Shown here in pieces: positions 24,389-33,282 of a DNA stretch of 64,000 nucleotides. Position 1 is the first letter of the stretch. Every line of letters begins with the position of its first letter. This DNA comes from Hahella sp. CCB-MM4. Lineage in GTDB: Bacteria > Pseudomonadota > Gammaproteobacteria > Pseudomonadales > Oleiphilaceae. The position numbers and the translations under genes are program-made. The stretch lies in assembly GCF_002260525.1 (NCBI RefSeq), contig NZ_MRYI01000001.1, forward strand, positions 186,001-250,000, read 5' to 3'. The notes under the pieces are model-generated. The model saw nothing but the letters and a program-made list of their open reading frames with translations, did no database searches and was not told the DNA's origin.

Positions 24389-24628
24389 CTATTAACAGAG
24401 GATGATTGATAACAAACAACATCTTATAACCGACAAGAAAAAAAGATTTGAGGTGCCGGTCATGCGTTCCCAAAAGAGTTCTTTTTTAAGGTCATCTTCA
24501 ACATCTCGTGGTCTCTCCATCACCGATGGGCACCTCGTACATACCCTGTATCCCTGCATTTAACTCGCGCCGGTGGTCCCTAAGCTCTCGAAGATCACCG
24601 ACGCCGGGTAGCTGAAGCGCGACCCTTT

Positions 24629-24655
24629 GGGGCGGCTAATCACCGCCTCCTTTTT
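24629..24655 (+). terminator. Terminator or attenuator hairpin
   Basis: GGGGCGG pairs with CCGCCTC (one wobble) across CTAATCA, followed by CTTTTT. It could end a small RNA of about 250 bases from the sigma-54-like promoter, or attenuate a long leader of the binding-protein gene. Confidence 0.65.
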
Positions 24656-24667
24656 CTCAACCCGCTT

Positions 24668-24724
24668 TCTCTATGAAACATAGATTCTCATATGAAACGA
24701 GCTGCCTCATATGAAACGAGCGAC
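24668..24724 (+). repeat. Three degenerate 19-base direct repeats
   Basis: Copies 2 and 3 share CTCATATGAAACGAGC exactly (24687-24702 and 24706-24721); copy 1 (24668-24686) is a diverged form with CTATGAAACATAG, itself an inverted repeat. They lie between the hairpin and the binding-protein gene, a plausible place for regulator binding. Confidence 0.6.
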
Positions 24725-24853
24725 CTCTTAGGAAAGGAACAATCTCAAGCCCACTGATATTCCATGGGCAACACATAACCACTTCAAGGACAGCACACAA
24801 CTATCTGATGACAGTCGTTCCTCTAAAACAGGAATGGCGAAAGGAGAACAATG

Positions 24854-25660
24854 ATGAAGACCTTCTTCCTGGTTCTTGCAACAATATCAGCAACCATCTG
24901 CCTGGCTTCAGAGCCATCAAATACATTGATCTTCAATACCCAGGACTTTCGTCCCTTTACCTATCTGCAGAATGGTGAGGTCACAGGGCCAGCTACCAGC
25001 ATCGTCAAGCTTGCATGCGAGACGGCCAGAATCGACTGCCGGTTTCATCTGATGGAATGGCCTACCGCCATTAAAGAAGCTAAAGCCGGACAGGCACATG
25101 GGCTTTTCGTGGTAGGCTGGAATGAAGACCGTAACCAGTGGCTCTATTACTCACTTCCCATTATTCGCGGCGAATATGGCTTTTTTACCAATGTACAAAC
25201 CCCGGACGAACCCAAAACTCTGACGGAATACCAACACCATAATGTCGGAGTATACGGCCCGTCCAACCTGGCCAACTCACTACAGAAAATTCAGAAAGCC
25301 ATGCCAAGCATGCGAATCAGTATGTTCGAAGACGACAGCACCGCTTTCCAACAACTCAGCGAGGGGAAACTTGACTCAGTGTATTCAAACCGGGACGTAG
25401 GGTACGCAATGATCAGGGAACTTGGTCTATCCAACCTTCGATATTCCATGCACCAAAAACAGCTGAACTACTATATTGGATTCATGAAGGAATATACTCC
25501 AAGGAAGCTGGTTAACCGGTTCAATCATGCTCTGAAGGTGATATTCCGCGACGGTCAGGCACAAAAGATCCTGAGCGCGCACCAACTGGAGCCGATCATG
25601 ACCAGCCAGTCCAACTCCAGCGACTTATTGCAAACGAATGTTGCCGCGACTGCGCCCTGA
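24854..25660 (+). CDS. Periplasmic substrate-binding protein (SBP_bac_3-like), orphan
   Basis: About 268 residues with a signal peptide ending CLA. Type 3 solute-binding features follow: FNTQDFRPFTYLQNGEVTGPAT at the mature start, MEWPTAIKEAKAGQAHGLFV and HHNVGVYGPSNLA. No permease gene is adjacent. It precedes the porin, lipoprotein, binding protein and two-component system, so these may share an uptake or sensing role. Two ATGs lie next to each other; the second is better spaced from GGAG. A terminator-like hairpin with a T run follows at 25795-25830. Confidence 0.82.
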   Translation: MKTFFLVLATISATICLASEPSNTLIFNTQDFRPFTYLQNGEVTGPATSIVKLACETARIDCRFHLMEWPTAIKEAKAGQAHGLFVVGWNEDRNQWLYYSLPIIRGEYGFFTNVQTPDEPKTLTEYQHHNVGVYGPSNLANSLQKIQKAMPSMRISMFEDDSTAFQQLSEGKLDSVYSNRDVGYAMIRELGLSNLRYSMHQKQLNYYIGFMKEYTPRKLVNRFNHALKVIFRDGQAQKILSAHQLEPIMTSQSNSSDLLQTNVAATAP

Positions 25661-25794
25661 GGAGCTCCTTCCCAAGACGTTTCCCTGCGCCTCCGGTCAA
25701 TTTGCAGGAATCATTTCTGGAGGCGCATCGGCATTCACTCTCCGGAGATGGCCGGATATTCCTCTTAGAATCATGACAACTTGTAAGCAAAAAC

Positions 25795-25830
25795 TTGCTG
25801 CCGCGAATCGGCCCTATCAGCAGTTTTTTT
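25795..25830 (+). terminator. Rho-independent terminator after the binding-protein gene
   Basis: TTGCTG pairs with CAGCAG, with an inner CCG/CGG stem, followed by seven T. The rest of the gap 25661-25970 shows nothing else I can support. Confidence 0.6.
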
Positions 25831-25970
25831 CCTATAACATCCAGAAGAAATAACACTTTCCTTTAATTTTCAATTGGATAGAAATTTCCACTAATAGGCA
25901 TGGGATTTGAAATAGACCTCTTGCATCAAACGTATGCACAACCAAAACAACAACAAGAGGTTTGTACCGC

Positions 25971-27080
25971 ATGTCAAAAGACATTATTAAAACGATCCTG
26001 CTCCCGACTTCTCTGGCAACTGCCATAGCAATGCCCATTACCTCATTCAGTGCCGAGCCCCTGAAATCGGGTAACGATAAGGTCAATGTCACGTTCTCCG
26101 GTCACGTTAACCGGGGCGTGTTGATGACTGACGATGGCAAGGAACAGGAAGTTTACCAAGTCGATAATGATGCATCTTCCACCCGATTCAGAATTATAGG
26201 AGAAGCCAAGCCAGACGATCAGATGACGGTAGGTGCAGCCATTGAGGTTCAGTTTGAATCCAATTCCACCGCAGACGTCAACCAAAACACCGCCGACAGT
26301 GACACAGGTACAGACAGTTTTACCCAACGTCGTCTGGAAGTGTATTTTGATCATAAAGAGATGGGTCGGCTTTGGGTTGGCCAAGGCTGGACGGCCACTG
26401 AAACCACTTCAGAATCCGATCTCAGCGGCACCAATCTTGCCGGTTATTCCGACGTGGATATCCAGGCGGGCGGCACTCTATTTCGTGACGCTGACGGAGC
26501 CTTAACCACGACCAATGTTAAAAGTGTCCTGAGCAACTTCGATGGCCAGGGCCGCAAGGACAGACTTCGTTACGACACCCCTAAATTCGGCGGCCTTACC
26601 TACTCCATCGGTGCCTTTAACGGCGGTTGGGACACGGCATTACGTTACGCGGGAAAACTTGGCTCAAATAAAATCGCGGCTGCACTGGGTTATTCCAAAC
26701 CCAACGGTAGTAAAGTTGAATCCCAGATTAACGGTTCTGCTTCCCTACTGCTGGAGAACGGCCTGAATTTTACCATTGCAGCCGGCCAGCAAAGCCTATA
26801 TTCCGATGCTGAAGATCCCTCCTCCTACTACGGTAAAATCGGTTACCAAGCCAGCTTGATAGATGCCGGGAAATCACTCTTTTCCCTCGATTACGGTGTG
26901 ACAAAAGATCTGGCGGCAGTGGACGATGAGGCTACGGCTACCGGAGTTCAATATGTGCAGAAAATCGATGATTGGGCGACCGAAGCCTACATCAGCTATC
27001 ACCTCTACAGCCTGGACCGGACCGGCAGCGATCTCGAGGATGTAAACGCCCTGCTGGTCGGAGCACGGGTCAAATTCTAA
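25971..27080 (+). CDS. General porin-like outer-membrane protein
   Basis: About 369 residues with a signal peptide (MSKDIIKTILLPTSLATAIA...FSAEP). The mature protein is a 16-strand-type porin pattern: VNVTFSGHVNRGVLMTDDGK, RRLEVYFDHKEMGRLWVGQG, RLRYDTPKFGGLTYSIGAF and a C-terminal strand ending in VGARVKF, the terminal phenylalanine needed for assembly. It forms a diffusion pore; specificity is unknown. AGAGG is ten bases before the ATG; a TTG three codons earlier is less likely. The genes downstream suggest a solute uptake locus. Confidence 0.88.
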   Translation: MSKDIIKTILLPTSLATAIAMPITSFSAEPLKSGNDKVNVTFSGHVNRGVLMTDDGKEQEVYQVDNDASSTRFRIIGEAKPDDQMTVGAAIEVQFESNSTADVNQNTADSDTGTDSFTQRRLEVYFDHKEMGRLWVGQGWTATETTSESDLSGTNLAGYSDVDIQAGGTLFRDADGALTTTNVKSVLSNFDGQGRKDRLRYDTPKFGGLTYSIGAFNGGWDTALRYAGKLGSNKIAAALGYSKPNGSKVESQINGSASLLLENGLNFTIAAGQQSLYSDAEDPSSYYGKIGYQASLIDAGKSLFSLDYGVTKDLAAVDDEATATGVQYVQKIDDWATEAYISYHLYSLDRTGSDLEDVNALLVGARVKF

Positions 27081-27111
27081 CACCCCCTCATTCAAACCAA
27101 GGGAAATCAAC

Positions 27112-27324
27112 ATGCTCAACACAACGCCCTTATTCCTGATTCTTGTTTCCTGTGGACTGATCTCCAGTGGACTGATCGCCTGTAGCGAGATGGAGACCTT
27201 CGAGTACATCGACAACCGGGAAATTCCGCCCGGTCCAGGCCTGTTCAGCAGTGGTGGAGTCTTCACTCTCGATCTGGATGGCACGGATCGGAACCAACAA
27301 AAGACATCGGAGAAAGAACGATAA
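27112..27324 (+). CDS. Small lipoprotein
   Basis: 70 residues. A lipobox is seen at LIAC (Cys24) after MLNTTPLFLILVSCGLISSG, so it should be lipid-anchored in the cell envelope. The mature part EYIDNREIPPGPGLFSSGG has the IPPGPGLF pattern of a family of small conserved lipoproteins known only from sequence. It follows the porin after 31 bases and is probably co-transcribed. A stable hairpin follows at 27335-27360. Confidence 0.7.
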   Translation: MLNTTPLFLILVSCGLISSGLIACSEMETFEYIDNREIPPGPGLFSSGGVFTLDLDGTDRNQQKTSEKER

Positions 27325-27334
27325 CACCAGGGAA

Positions 27335-27360
27335 CGGCACTGCTCTCCGGAGCAGTGCCG
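27335..27360 (+). terminator. Stable hairpin with UNCG-type tetraloop after the lipoprotein gene
   Basis: CGGCACTGCTC-TCCG-GAGCAGTGCCG is an 11-base perfect stem closed by a C(UCCG)G tetraloop, which is exceptionally stable in RNA. There is no T run, so it may protect the 3' end of the porin-lipoprotein message rather than terminate it. Confidence 0.6.
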
Positions 27361-27510
27361 GGACCACAGAAGGGAGATGAAAGAAAGGACATGGAAGAAA
27401 GCAGAAGCAAAAAGGGGAAGAAGGCAATCACGGGAGTCCTCATAACTATGGCTCTTCATGACTTCAATGACGGAAGTTCGTAGAGCCAGGCACGAAGAGA
27501 GAGAACAACA

Positions 27511-28422
27511 ATGAAATTCTGTATCAATGCACTTCTAATGACCGTAACGCTTGGCTTCGTCGGCGAAGCCTTTTCCATGAACATTGCAATGGTGGTATGG
27601 AGGGGCGAAACCATCGCAGAAAAAGGCTTTGTCGGTGAACTCAATCGCCTTGGGCACCATCCGGCTATCGATGTATTCGACGCCGGTCAGGATCGCAAAC
27701 AACTTGCTTACATCCTCCGGCAAAAACTGCAGCCCAATCTGAACCAGTACGACTATGTCTATACCTTCGGCACGACAGTATCCGAAACCGTCAAAACCTT
27801 CCTCAATGGAGTGCGGCCACAGATTTTCAATATCGTAGCTGATCCCCTGGGTTCTTCTTTGGTGGACCCAAAGCTGATGGGTACCGGAAACATTATCGGT
27901 GTCACCAACACCGTTCCTGCGGACAGACAAATTGCCAATGCCAGAACCATCATGAAATTCAAAAGTCTGGCGATTCCATACAACCCCCGGGAAATCAATA
28001 GCGCCCTGATCATTGGGCAGCTAAAAACACTCGGCCGGGAACAAGGCTTTACGGTCCTCCCGATCAGGGTGAGGCCAGATGAAAATCTCTGGCAGGAAGA
28101 CTTGAAACCTGTTCTGGAGGCACAGTCAGTCGATGCTGTTTACCTTCCTCCAGACAGTTTTATGATTTCCAAAGCCGACATTGTTGTGCCTTTACTCAAC
28201 AATGCACGGGTTCCCACAATCTGTGCTGTCGCACAATTCATAAAACACGGCTGTCTGATGGGGACCGTGGCTGACTACGAAACACTGGGAAAGCTGGCGG
28301 CCAATATTGTGGATCGTCTGACTAAAGGAGAATCCGTCTCACAAATTCCGCTGCAGTTTGATCCGGAACCCATATTCAAAGTTAATCAGACATTGTTGAA
28401 AGCATTGGACCTGGCACCCTGA
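27511..28422 (+). CDS. ABC-type substrate-binding protein (ABC_sub_bind family)
   Basis: 303 residues with a signal peptide ending near EAFS. Its sequence follows the ABC_sub_bind/TrpX-like family: VFDAGQDRKQLAYILRQK, YVYTFGTTVSETVKTF, NIVADPLGSSLV, IGVTNTVPADRQI and VDAVYLPPDSFMISKADIVVP. These proteins bind hydrophobic or aromatic small molecules and normally have an adjacent permease and ATPase; none is present here, though the two-component system starts 300 bases later. Combination of an orphan binding protein and a sensor kinase suggests sensing. Ribosome site GAGAG near the ATG. Confidence 0.85.
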   Translation: MKFCINALLMTVTLGFVGEAFSMNIAMVVWRGETIAEKGFVGELNRLGHHPAIDVFDAGQDRKQLAYILRQKLQPNLNQYDYVYTFGTTVSETVKTFLNGVRPQIFNIVADPLGSSLVDPKLMGTGNIIGVTNTVPADRQIANARTIMKFKSLAIPYNPREINSALIIGQLKTLGREQGFTVLPIRVRPDENLWQEDLKPVLEAQSVDAVYLPPDSFMISKADIVVPLLNNARVPTICAVAQFIKHGCLMGTVADYETLGKLAANIVDRLTKGESVSQIPLQFDPEPIFKVNQTLLKALDLAP

Positions 28423-28429
28423 TGAAAGG

Positions 28430-28457
28430 GGCCGGAGAAGGAAAACCTTCCCCGGCC
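28430..28457 (+). terminator. Hairpin after the ABC-type binding protein gene
   Basis: GGCCGGAGAAGG pairs with CCTTCCCCGGCC apart from one A-C mismatch, with an AAAA loop, then ACTTTCC. Weak T run. The remaining gap to 28738 holds a 15-base tandem repeat. Confidence 0.6.
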
Positions 28458-28472
28458 ACTTTCCTGTCAATG

Positions 28473-28532
28473 CAGGTTTTATTGATACAGCTTTTATCGA
28501 TCCAGGTTTTATCGATCCAGGTTTTATCTATA
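28473..28532. repeat. 15-base tandem repeat, four copies
   Basis: Four consecutive units of CAGGTTTTATCGATC with small differences (ATTGATA, CAGCTTT, ATCTATA variants) fill 60 bases upstream of the sensor kinase gene. A reading frame on the other strand crosses it as a five-residue repeat, but it has no gene-like context. The copies vary by a few bases. Confidence 0.8.
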
Positions 28533-28738
28533 GATGATTTACCAATACAGGCGCTTTCACCCATAACAGCCAGTTTCACCTATAATAGGGCGAAGCAATA
28601 AAAACCATAACAGCCATGGCTACTTACAAGCAGACAAGAATGAAGTTTTCCAACGCTCCGATTGTCAGGAATCGCGAAGGTGCACAAGGCAGTGCTCAAA
28701 AGCAATGTCTGAACCTTTAGCCGCGGACGCTTAGTCGT

Positions 28739-30856
28739 ATGAAAAAACACCATGTATTACGCTCAGTACTCATTCTGCTCCTTCTGATTGCCACTCTGGT
28801 CACTTTCTATATTGCCCGTCGCTTGATTATCAATAACTACGAGCAGGAGTCCTCCCAGCTATTGGGGGTTTACCAGAGCGGACTGCTGACCACCGTGGAA
28901 AAGTTCGAGTACTTTCCTGCCATACTGACCTTTGATCCCAGATTTAATCTGCTGCTTAAGAACAATCAGATTGACCAGGATATTTCCAGCCTTCTGGAAA
29001 AGTACAATCTGTCGGCCGGTTCCGATGAAATATTCATTATGAACGCAGAGGGGATTACCCTCGCATCCAGCAACTATCAGGATGCGACCAGCTTTGTCGG
29101 TCGTTCTTATGCCTTTCGTCCCTACTTTGCTGATGCCATGCGGGGAAAAACCGGCTTTTACTATGCGGTGGGGGTCACTACCGGCAAGGCAGGTCTGTTC
29201 ATCTCCGCTCCGATCTGGGGAAACGGAAACGAGATACTGGGGGTTGCCGTGGTGAAGGTCGACCTCACGCCGTTGCAGCAAAGCTGGATCGCTTCCAGAG
29301 ATAACGTCTGGTTGAGCGGCCCCAACGATATTATCTTTCTATCGTCAGATCCCGGAGTGATTTATCGATCTTTGGTTCCCATCAGCGATACCATCGCCAG
29401 AGAACTCAGTATCACAAAACAATACGGCAACGGACCCGTCACATCCCTCAGTGTTCAGCCTGCTGCAGCCAGGACGCCAGGCCAGGTCACTCTTGAGGAT
29501 CACGAGTATTTGCTGTTCTCACAACCGGTCAAACGATTACCCTGGGATATTCATCGGCTCGTCTCCCTTCAGGATATTAACAACCTGGCAGTGGTGGCAG
29601 CAGTGGTGGCCTTCGGAACATTGTTGCTGGCCGTATTTATCGCGCTCTATTATCGGGAAATATTGCGCAAGCGGCAGGCTGAACTAGCGCTCCTGAAGCT
29701 GACAGAGGAATCCGAAGCACATCAGAGATCGATCATCGAAAATACTAACGCCGGCCTGATGACCTTGAACGAGCGCCTGGAAATTACCGAAGTGAATCCC
29801 AAAGCCATCGAGCTGTTCGGAATGGATCAGGAGCATCTGCACGATATTCTGCCACTTAACCCCGAGAGGCTACTGCAGCCCTGGTTCAGCCAGATAACGG
29901 AAGAAAGCCTGGAAGCCCGGGGCAGTCGTAACGACGGCACTGACTTTCCTCTGCTATACAGTCTGAGCATGATTAAAACCGGCCCCGCCCGGGAATACCT
30001 GCTTTCCGTACACGATGTCAGCGAGCTAAAAGCCGCCGAAGCAGAGCTGGTGAAGGCCAATGAAGAACTTGAAGCTCGGGTGGAGCAACGCTCTGAAGAG
30101 CTGAGAGTCATGCAGGAAGCCTTGATGCAGGAAAGAAAATTGTCGGCCATGGGGCGAATGTCCGCTGCTATTGCCCATGAACTGAATCAGCCGCTGACAG
30201 CCCTTTCAAGCTACGTCGCCACCGGACGGCTTTATTTGGCCGAGGGGAAACCCGAGAAAAGTGAAGAGACCTTCGACAAAATGGAAGGCCTGGTACATCG
30301 AATTGCCCGTATTTCCTCACAGTTAAAGACCTTTGCGGCAATTCGCCGACTGACCCTCCAGGAAGTTTCACTGGAAGCCGCCATGCGCTATGCCATGGAA
30401 GTCATGGAGCACCGCATCCGGGATTTGCAGGTGGATACGGAGGTGGTCATCAATAAACCCGTCACCGTCATTGCAGACCAGAACATGCTGGAACAAGTGC
30501 TGGTCAATCTGCTGGATAATGCACTTGATGCAGTTAAAGATGTCGACTCGCCTAAAATCGTACTTAATGCTATGAGTGTGGTAGATAAGGCCTGGGTCAA
30601 GGTCCGTGACAACGGAAGCGGCATGAACCAGGATCAGATGGATCATCTGTTTGACCCGTTTTATACCACCAAAACCGGGGGTAAGGGATTAGGTCTCGGA
30701 CTGGCAATCAGCTACAGCCTATTACAGGATATGCAGGGCACCATCAGTGTCTCCAGTACTGAAGGGGAAGGCAGTGAGTTCACACTGATCCTGCCATTGA
30801 AAAAGAATGTTTCGGAAGAGTCCGGGGAGGGCTCCTCCATGACGGTTAGTGAATGA
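28739..30856 (+). CDS. DctB-like sensor histidine kinase
   Basis: 705 residues. A membrane segment near 10-28 is followed by a periplasmic double-Cache-type domain (to about 280), a second membrane segment (283-304), a PAS domain (about 325-435), a coiled coil, and the kinase: phosphoacceptor His480 in MGRMSAAIAHELNQPL, then an ATPase domain with VRDNGSGMN and GKGLGLGLAIS. DctB-type kinases sense C4-dicarboxylates or amino acids and drive sigma-54 activators. The response regulator follows seven bases after its stop. The upstream genes encode a porin and binding proteins. Confidence 0.9.
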   Translation: MKKHHVLRSVLILLLLIATLVTFYIARRLIINNYEQESSQLLGVYQSGLLTTVEKFEYFPAILTFDPRFNLLLKNNQIDQDISSLLEKYNLSAGSDEIFIMNAEGITLASSNYQDATSFVGRSYAFRPYFADAMRGKTGFYYAVGVTTGKAGLFISAPIWGNGNEILGVAVVKVDLTPLQQSWIASRDNVWLSGPNDIIFLSSDPGVIYRSLVPISDTIARELSITKQYGNGPVTSLSVQPAAARTPGQVTLEDHEYLLFSQPVKRLPWDIHRLVSLQDINNLAVVAAVVAFGTLLLAVFIALYYREILRKRQAELALLKLTEESEAHQRSIIENTNAGLMTLNERLEITEVNPKAIELFGMDQEHLHDILPLNPERLLQPWFSQITEESLEARGSRNDGTDFPLLYSLSMIKTGPAREYLLSVHDVSELKAAEAELVKANEELEARVEQRSEELRVMQEALMQERKLSAMGRMSAAIAHELNQPLTALSSYVATGRLYLAEGKPEKSEETFDKMEGLVHRIARISSQLKTFAAIRRLTLQEVSLEAAMRYAMEVMEHRIRDLQVDTEVVINKPVTVIADQNMLEQVLVNLLDNALDAVKDVDSPKIVLNAMSVVDKAWVKVRDNGSGMNQDQMDHLFDPFYTTKTGGKGLGLGLAISYSLLQDMQGTISVSSTEGEGSEFTLILPLKKNVSEESGEGSSMTVSE

Positions 30857-30863
30857 GTGGGAT

Positions 30864-32219
30864 ATGACAAATCAGGTTTACATCATCGATGACGACCAAT
30901 CCGTAAGGGAAGCTTTGGAGGAATGGCTAACTCTTGCCGGCTTTACCGTCCAGACCTGGGCGTCCGCCGAGACCGCACTGAAATTCATTGATGAAGGTTT
31001 CAGTGGCGCCATTGTGTCTGACGTCAAAATGCCGGGGATGGACGGTATGGAACTACTGGAAAGAGTCCCCCGCTCGATTCCCTTACTTCTGATTACCGGC
31101 CATGGAGATATTTCCATGGCCGTTTCAGCGATGAAAAAAGGAGCTTACGACTTTATCGAAAAACCCTTCCAACCCACTCGCCTGGTTGATGCCGTCAAAC
31201 GTGCCTGCACCCAGCGCAAACTGTATCTTGAAAATCAGCAACTCAAACAGGCCCTGGAACATCAGCAGGGTCTTGAGTCCGTCCTGATCGGGGATTCCCC
31301 TGCCATCAAAAGGCTGAGACAACAGGTTGGAGAGTTGGCTCAATTGGATGTCGATGTCTTGATCCACGGAGAAACCGGCACAGGGAAAGAGCTGGTGGCC
31401 AGGTGTCTGCATGATTTTGGTAAACGTCACAAGCATCCTTTTGTGCCCATCAATGTCGCCGCTATCCCGGAGCAACTGATTGAGAGTGAGTTATTCGGCC
31501 ATGTCGCCGGAGCATTTACCGGAGCCCAAAAATCTCAGCCCGGAAAGTTTGAATTTGCCAATAAAGGCACCCTTTTCCTTGATGAAATTGAGAGCATGCC
31601 CCCGCATTTCCAGGTCAAGGTATTGCGGGTTCTGCAAGAACGTGAAGTGATTCGACTGGGATCACACCAGAGCATTCCTTTGAATGTCCGGGTCATATCG
31701 GCAACCAAGGAAGATCTGCAGCAGTCTGCGCTGGAAGGACGCTTCCGTAGCGATCTGTTTTACCGGCTGATGGTCGCAGAAATCCGCATACCTTCCCTGA
31801 GAGAGCGCAAAGAAGACATCCCGCTATTATTTGCACACTTTCTAAGACAGGCAGCCAGCAAACACAACAAGGCCACACCGGAGCTGTCCAGTGACGAGTG
31901 GGTCACCCTCGAAACCCATGAATGGCCTGGAAATGTACGGGAACTGAAAAACCTGGCAGAAAGATATCTGCTTGGCCGTGAATTTCAGGAGATGCCCCTG
32001 CAGGAAATGCTGACGGGAAAAATCATTCCCGCAAGCGATACCAGCACCTCCCTGCATCAGAGGGTAGCCGATTACGAAAGGGCGATCCTGAAAGCGGAAC
32101 TGTCACGCTGTAAAGGCAATATCTTCCAGGTGATGGAAATTCTGGACCTACCCCGACGAACACTGAACCAGAAAATGCAGCGATATGGCTTGAAACGGGA
32201 AGATTTTCTGGATCATTGA
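30864..32219 (+). CDS. DctD/NtrC-class sigma-54-dependent response regulator
   Basis: 451 residues. Receiver domain with phosphoacceptor Asp53 in VSDVKMPGMDG, AAA+ domain with Walker A GETGTGKE (169-176) and the sigma-54 contact motif GAFTGA (216-221), then a C-terminal FIS-type helix-turn-helix (ILKAELSRCKGNIFQVMEIL, LPRRTLNQKMQR). It should activate sigma-54 promoters once phosphorylated by the adjacent kinase. Candidate targets in this window are the promoters at 10829-10845 and 24372-24388. The ATG chosen follows GAGTGGG; an in-frame ATG five codons earlier overlaps the kinase gene. Confidence 0.93.
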   Translation: MTNQVYIIDDDQSVREALEEWLTLAGFTVQTWASAETALKFIDEGFSGAIVSDVKMPGMDGMELLERVPRSIPLLLITGHGDISMAVSAMKKGAYDFIEKPFQPTRLVDAVKRACTQRKLYLENQQLKQALEHQQGLESVLIGDSPAIKRLRQQVGELAQLDVDVLIHGETGTGKELVARCLHDFGKRHKHPFVPINVAAIPEQLIESELFGHVAGAFTGAQKSQPGKFEFANKGTLFLDEIESMPPHFQVKVLRVLQEREVIRLGSHQSIPLNVRVISATKEDLQQSALEGRFRSDLFYRLMVAEIRIPSLRERKEDIPLLFAHFLRQAASKHNKATPELSSDEWVTLETHEWPGNVRELKNLAERYLLGREFQEMPLQEMLTGKIIPASDTSTSLHQRVADYERAILKAELSRCKGNIFQVMEILDLPRRTLNQKMQRYGLKREDFLDH

Positions 32220-32243
32220 AGCATGGCCTGCCCTGCGAGCCCT

Positions 32244-33140
32244 TCATTCAGACAGAAATAACGATTGGTCCCACCAAAGCGAGGCATCATCCAATGGGGT
32301 TTCAGGGGGGAGATCAGGGTTTTTAAGTTTGATGATCGTACGTTTTTCCAATTGCATGGATTTTAGCGCTGTCTGATGACTGACATGTGTCGTCAGAATA
32401 CGATCAAACTCGCCATTGCGGATTAGCTCCCGCAGTCCGGCTTCCAACCGGTTTGCCAGTGCATCATTGTCCCGATTCACAAAGAAATAAGTCGGGGCCG
32501 GGTATACCAGGGCAAGATGGGGTTCAATCATCAAGTGATCCTTTTGCCCGTGGAAAGCCATTTCGCCGTATATTTCCATCACACTGCGAGGGAAAAAATC
32601 GAAGCGCCCCATGCCGACCAGATTAAATAATTCATCGTAACGTTGGTCGGTTCGAACAACGATATCATTGGCCATCAGGATTCGCGTATCAGGCCAGTCG
32701 TGCCCTTGCACCGCATAGTATTTTCGAAGCGATGTCAGATCATTAACCTGCGAAAAATTCTGAAGTTTCTCCGGACTGATCAACAACAGACGAACCCCAA
32801 GCAGCCCTTTCATCAAAGGTATGCGGATCGGCCGGACCTGTTTTTCTCTGTCCCGGGAGGTCATTGTCCAGATCACATCGTAAACCCGGTTACGCTCAAG
32901 CAACCACAGACTGCGATCCTGGGTGATGTATTCCTTGACCGGTTGGATATCGAAATTGCCGAAGTCTTTTCGGGTGACTTCCAAAGTCGCGGTGAGGAGA
33001 TCCAGATAATAGCGGGGGCGCAGGTCAGTCTCTGATTGAGGACTTCTGACGTGAATAACAAGGAGATTATCGTCGGCCAATGCTTGTTGCAGCAGCGACC
33101 AGATGAACAGCAGAATGCTAAAACACAGCCACTTTCGCAC
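32244..33140 (-). CDS. Periplasmic substrate-binding protein (SBP_bac_3-like), orphan
   Basis: 298 residues, starting with GTG. A signal peptide ends QALA, followed by a type 3 binding-protein pattern: YYLDLLTATLEVTRKDFG, RNRVYDVIWTMTSRDRE, RLLLISPEKLQNFS and a late stretch LANRLEAGLRELIRNGEFDRI. It converges with the response-regulator gene. No permease gene nearby. Similar orphans in related bacteria are sometimes used for signalling rather than transport, but this is only a possibility. Confidence 0.78.
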   Translation of the reverse strand: MRKWLCFSILLFIWSLLQQALADDNLLVIHVRSPQSETDLRPRYYLDLLTATLEVTRKDFGNFDIQPVKEYITQDRSLWLLERNRVYDVIWTMTSRDREKQVRPIRIPLMKGLLGVRLLLISPEKLQNFSQVNDLTSLRKYYAVQGHDWPDTRILMANDIVVRTDQRYDELFNLVGMGRFDFFPRSVMEIYGEMAFHGQKDHLMIEPHLALVYPAPTYFFVNRDNDALANRLEAGLRELIRNGEFDRILTTHVSHQTALKSMQLEKRTIIKLKNPDLPPETPLDDASLWWDQSLFLSE

Positions 33141-33282
33141 GACAGTTCACCATTAAATTATATGAAAATCCCGGACTAACTCCCTAAGTCTCTCAACAAG
33201 TTAATAGCAAATCGAATGTCCACGGCTACCAGGATAGACGTGGACATTAGAAGTTTAGACCAAAGAAGACCGTCTGTCCGTA

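Noticed and set aside
24279-24473. Minus-strand 64-codon reading frame in the 24.2-24.85 kb gap
   Set aside because: No ribosome site, no conserved-looking protein, and it crosses a hairpin and a promoter-like element.
28382-28579. Minus-strand gene with pentapeptide-like repeats
   Set aside because: It is just the other-strand reading of a 15-base tandem repeat, overlapping the end of a real gene, with no ribosome site context.
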